64,000 bases of DNA. Origin: Metaphire vulgaris. Taxonomy: Eukaryota; Annelida; Clitellata; Crassiclitellata; Megascolecidae. The stretch lies in the NCBI GenBank assembly GCA_018105865.1, contig JACLAT010000046.1, forward strand, positions 661,450 to 725,449, written 5' to 3'. The notes beneath the pieces are model-generated. The model was not told the DNA's origin. It worked only from the letters and a program-made list of their open reading frames with translations, and ran no database searches. The position numbers and the translations under genes were made by a program. Shown here piece after piece: positions 61,887 through 64,000 of this stretch; within the stretch, counting starts at the first letter, position 1, and every line of letters starts with the position of its first letter.

Positions 61887-62127
61887 CAGTGGCGTAGCCA
61901 ACGTGGCTTTGAGGTTAACCCACCCTCTTGGCTGCTCGATCGAAAACACTTTTTCATTGTTTCGCACTTTTTCGGACGCGGTTCTGAGGGTTAAATATCC
62001 CCCTCCCTTTGGCTGCTCGACCCAAATTTTAGCAAGCGCATTTAGGTAAGATGACGACCTTTTCTGCTTGTCAAGATTTTCCGAAGTTGAAAATCATAAC
62101 CCCTTCCAGAAATCTTTCCGCCACTGG
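61887..62127. mobile_element. Degraded hAT-like element
   Basis: CAGTGGCGTAGCCAACGTGG on the left and TTTCCGCCACTG near 62115-62126 on the right, with ttctgcttgtcaagattttcc inside. Target duplications cannot be matched. Confidence 0.5.
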
Positions 62128-62500
62128 TGGGTTGCATTAGGCCCTATCTACGTTGCTTAATCAATGGAGAGCCTCTTAGGCGTTGTCAGAGACTGTAGGG
62201 AGATATGCAAAAGAGATATCCTCGTTATCCAATGTCAGTGGACAGTAGCTCTGCGAATAAAAAATGAATTATAAGTGTAAAATACGTTCAACTTTGCGGT
62301 AACATAGCATAATAGAATTGCGGTATTAATAACAATATTTAGTATTATGTGACGTCACATTTTTCTGAAACACTTCCCCGTCTCTCGTCGTCACACACCG
62401 TCACAAATGTTTGAACCCCGCTTCTCTTATGCGTGATGTCATTTATGGACGACCCTAAATCGAATTGCAATGATAAAACATGATTCAGTGGCTATTATAG
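62128..62500. other. Intronic stretch
   Basis: No frame or repeat recognised in intron 1 of the PAN gene. Confidence 0.4.
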
Positions 62501-62629
62501 CCACCTAGACATAGGGGGAGTCTAACATTGGGGGGAGGGTAAAAGACTTTGGGGAGGTCATAATACTTGCCAACATGTTTACAAAAATGTGTGGGGAATT
62601 CAAACTTGCGGAATTTCCCCCCAGAGAAG

Positions 62630-62818
62630 CAGTGGCGGCTCTAGGAATTGGCAAGTGGGGGGGACCGTTGGGGTGGCAACTTCTAATCATGGGGCCAACC
62701 ATTTGTTGTTTAATGTATGTAGCATTAAGTATAGGGTCCCAGCTGGGGGTTGCTGGGGCCAGGCACTCAATAGGGAGCACTGGCCCCCTGCCCCCCCCCC
62801 CCGGTGGAGCCGCCACTG
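62630..62818. mobile_element. hAT-like MITE, TSD CAGAGAAG
   Basis: Ends CAGTGGCGGCTCTAGG and GGTGGAGCCGCCACTG, with perfect CAGAGAAG at 62622-62629 and 62819-62826. It may itself lie inside an older G-rich element (62510-62840). Confidence 0.9.
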
Positions 62819-62919
62819 CAGAGAAGGCCTAGAATAAACACTGAAAATGATTAATTATCATTGTTGCATTTCAGCGACAAGGCAAATATTCTTCAGAAAC
62901 TAACGATTATTTCACTTAC

Positions 62920-63189
62920 GTATTCTCAGACATCGCCTGTCTTTGATAAATTGCGCAAAATTAGGATCGGGACCAAGTGTGTTACTTGGCCGGAGATCGT
63001 CCGTGTTCCTGTGTTGCCAACATCCGCCGCCTGCCGTCGTATTGCGTTGGAAGTCAACGGCATAGCAGCTGGAAGAGCTGTTGCAGCGGTTGAGACAGTC
63101 GTTCATATCCTTCACGGGTGTGGTGTCTTGCACACCGTTTCGAGAGTAGTAACTGGGAAAGTGAGCCCATCTCGAACCACAACCGTTAT
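62920..63189 (-). CDS. Exon 1 (of those visible): first PAN/Apple domain
   Basis: Acceptor ACAACTTCTCAG and donor AATAC|GTAAGTG bound a 270-nt exon, phase 1 both sides. It reads NGCGSRWAHFPSYYSRNG..., MNDCLNRCNSSSSCYAVDF..., GGGCWQHRN..., RRCLRIR. The pattern DCLNRC...SCYAVDF...CW...C is that of a PAN/Apple module of about 85 residues and parallels exon 2. The frame runs upstream of the acceptor, but the phase and the strong acceptor favour splicing. An exon with signal peptide should lie further along the minus strand, outside the window. Confidence 0.7.
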
Positions 63190-63220
63190 CTGAGAAGTTG
63201 TGTAAGCAAGATATGTATTT

Positions 63221-63630
63221 AGGGCTGTCCATTAATTATGTCAGCAATTTTGGGGCAATTTTTGACCCCTTGTCAACAACTGTCACACTTTCAGTGACCC
63301 CCTATAATTATGTCAAAAACTTTTGACCCTAGCTAAGATCAGTGACGAGAAAAAGTTTAGGTTATTATTTTTGGGGCGATGACCATTTTTTCTTTCTTTT
63401 GTTCATCAAGTGTCATAATGTGTTGGTGATGACCTTTTTTGCTTGTCAGACTTTTCTCCATTGTAATAAATAGTATTCCATAAAATTTCCTATTTTGTAT
63501 CATTTGTTAAAAAATGAAATTTCTGACGTCAACTTCCCATGACCCCCTCCCCCACTTCCTCTGTCAACAAATGTCAAACTTTTTCAAACCCCTCCCCAAT
63601 ATTTTGTTGACGTAATTAATGGACAGCCCC
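63221..63630. mobile_element. MITE with AGGGCTGTCCATTAATTA ends
   Basis: The ends agggctgtccattaattatg and gtaattaatggacagcccct are inverted over about 20 bp, with TGTCA words inside. The left half recurs at 27743-28075. The superfamily is not clear. It lies about 31 bases from the acceptor of the first PAN exon. Confidence 0.75.
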
Positions 63631-64000
63631 TTACCGATAAAAGGTGTGGCTGTACATGTATTTTAACTGAAGCCAGATTGATAATTTTCCTGATGGTTTA
63701 TGTTGCGCTTAATTTGTCTCTTTGAATGTCCATTAGCAGTGTGATGACAACGTTTAATTGACGTTATTGATAAATAGTCAATATTAGAACCAATGACTGG
63801 TCACTGGGTCATTTTTTATTTCTGGGACACTGGGTCACTGGGTCTCAACATTTTACCTGGGCTTCGAAGTCTGCTGGGTACCTTGTTCCACAATTCTGCT
63901 CACAAATCGCAGAAAAGAGAGAAAGAAATTCCAAACTACAGCGTCATATGAACAATCCGAGTATCCTGCATGATTTCGTTCAACTAATAGAAATCAAAGC
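63631..64000. other. Unassigned stretch, window end
   Basis: Intron or upstream region of the PAN gene; the repeated ggtcactgggtc words near 63800-63850 also occur at 60215-60290. No exon recognised. Confidence 0.4.

Overview
This is a eukaryotic (animal) nuclear window with no prokaryotic features. Evidence for that: spliced genes with GT-AG introns, tandem C2H2 zinc-finger exons, PAN/Apple exons joined by phase-1 introns, CR1-type LINEs, tRNA-derived SINEs, hAT and piggyBac elements, a Helitron and TTAGGG-like repeats. The repeat mix and domain types fit a marine invertebrate deuterostome (hemichordate, echinoderm or cephalochordate), but the species cannot be fixed from the sequence alone. 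There is no tRNA or rRNA gene, CRISPR or operon.

Layout. 0-2.4 kb: mostly non-coding, with two short hAT-like elements and, on the minus strand, the first exon of a small secreted cystatin-like protein (TATA box, signal peptide, splice donor). 2.8-7.05 kb: a nearly full-length but frameshifted CR1-type LINE on the minus strand, with an intact SGNH-hydrolase ORF1. 7-9.8 kb: short transposons and LINE fragments. 10-17 kb and 50.9-52.1 kb: a family of C2H2 zinc-finger genes. One (10.9-10.0 kb) looks intact; the others are truncated, frameshifted or stopped. A non-coding first exon with a CGCCATTTTG motif and a conserved splice donor is repeated at 12.3, 26.6 and 27.5 kb. 17-19.2 kb: piggyBac-like MITEs, hAT elements and a LINE 3' end.

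19.2-50 kb is the most unusual part. A hAT-type element (ends CAATGTTCCC...GGGAACATTG, 8-bp target duplications) carries inside it tandem ~340-bp satellite monomers bounded by long (TA)n tracts. The first copy (19.2-23.95 kb) holds 12 monomers and split a tRNA-derived SINE. Eight more full copies (30.3-49.4 kb) hold 2-3 monomers and all share the same target duplication, GCAGTTAC. They alternate with ~185-bp spacer repeats that carry a second, Charlie-like hAT element with its own CATTAGAG duplication, and half of them carry a Helitron-like insertion inside the (TA)n tract. The block is therefore a higher-order tandem array built from one nested-transposon locus.

53.3-63.2 kb: seven exons on the minus strand join in phase into a type I membrane protein: two PAN/Apple domains, a Pro/Thr/Lys mucin-like stalk, one transmembrane helix and a lysine-rich repeated cytoplasmic tail. 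Its introns are filled with hAT, piggyBac, LINE and MITE insertions; one CR1 3' fragment begins four bases inside a splice donor. The 5' exons (signal peptide) lie beyond 64 kb.

The genes are independent of each other. The common theme is transposable elements: many insertions with readable target duplications, nesting order and tandem amplification.
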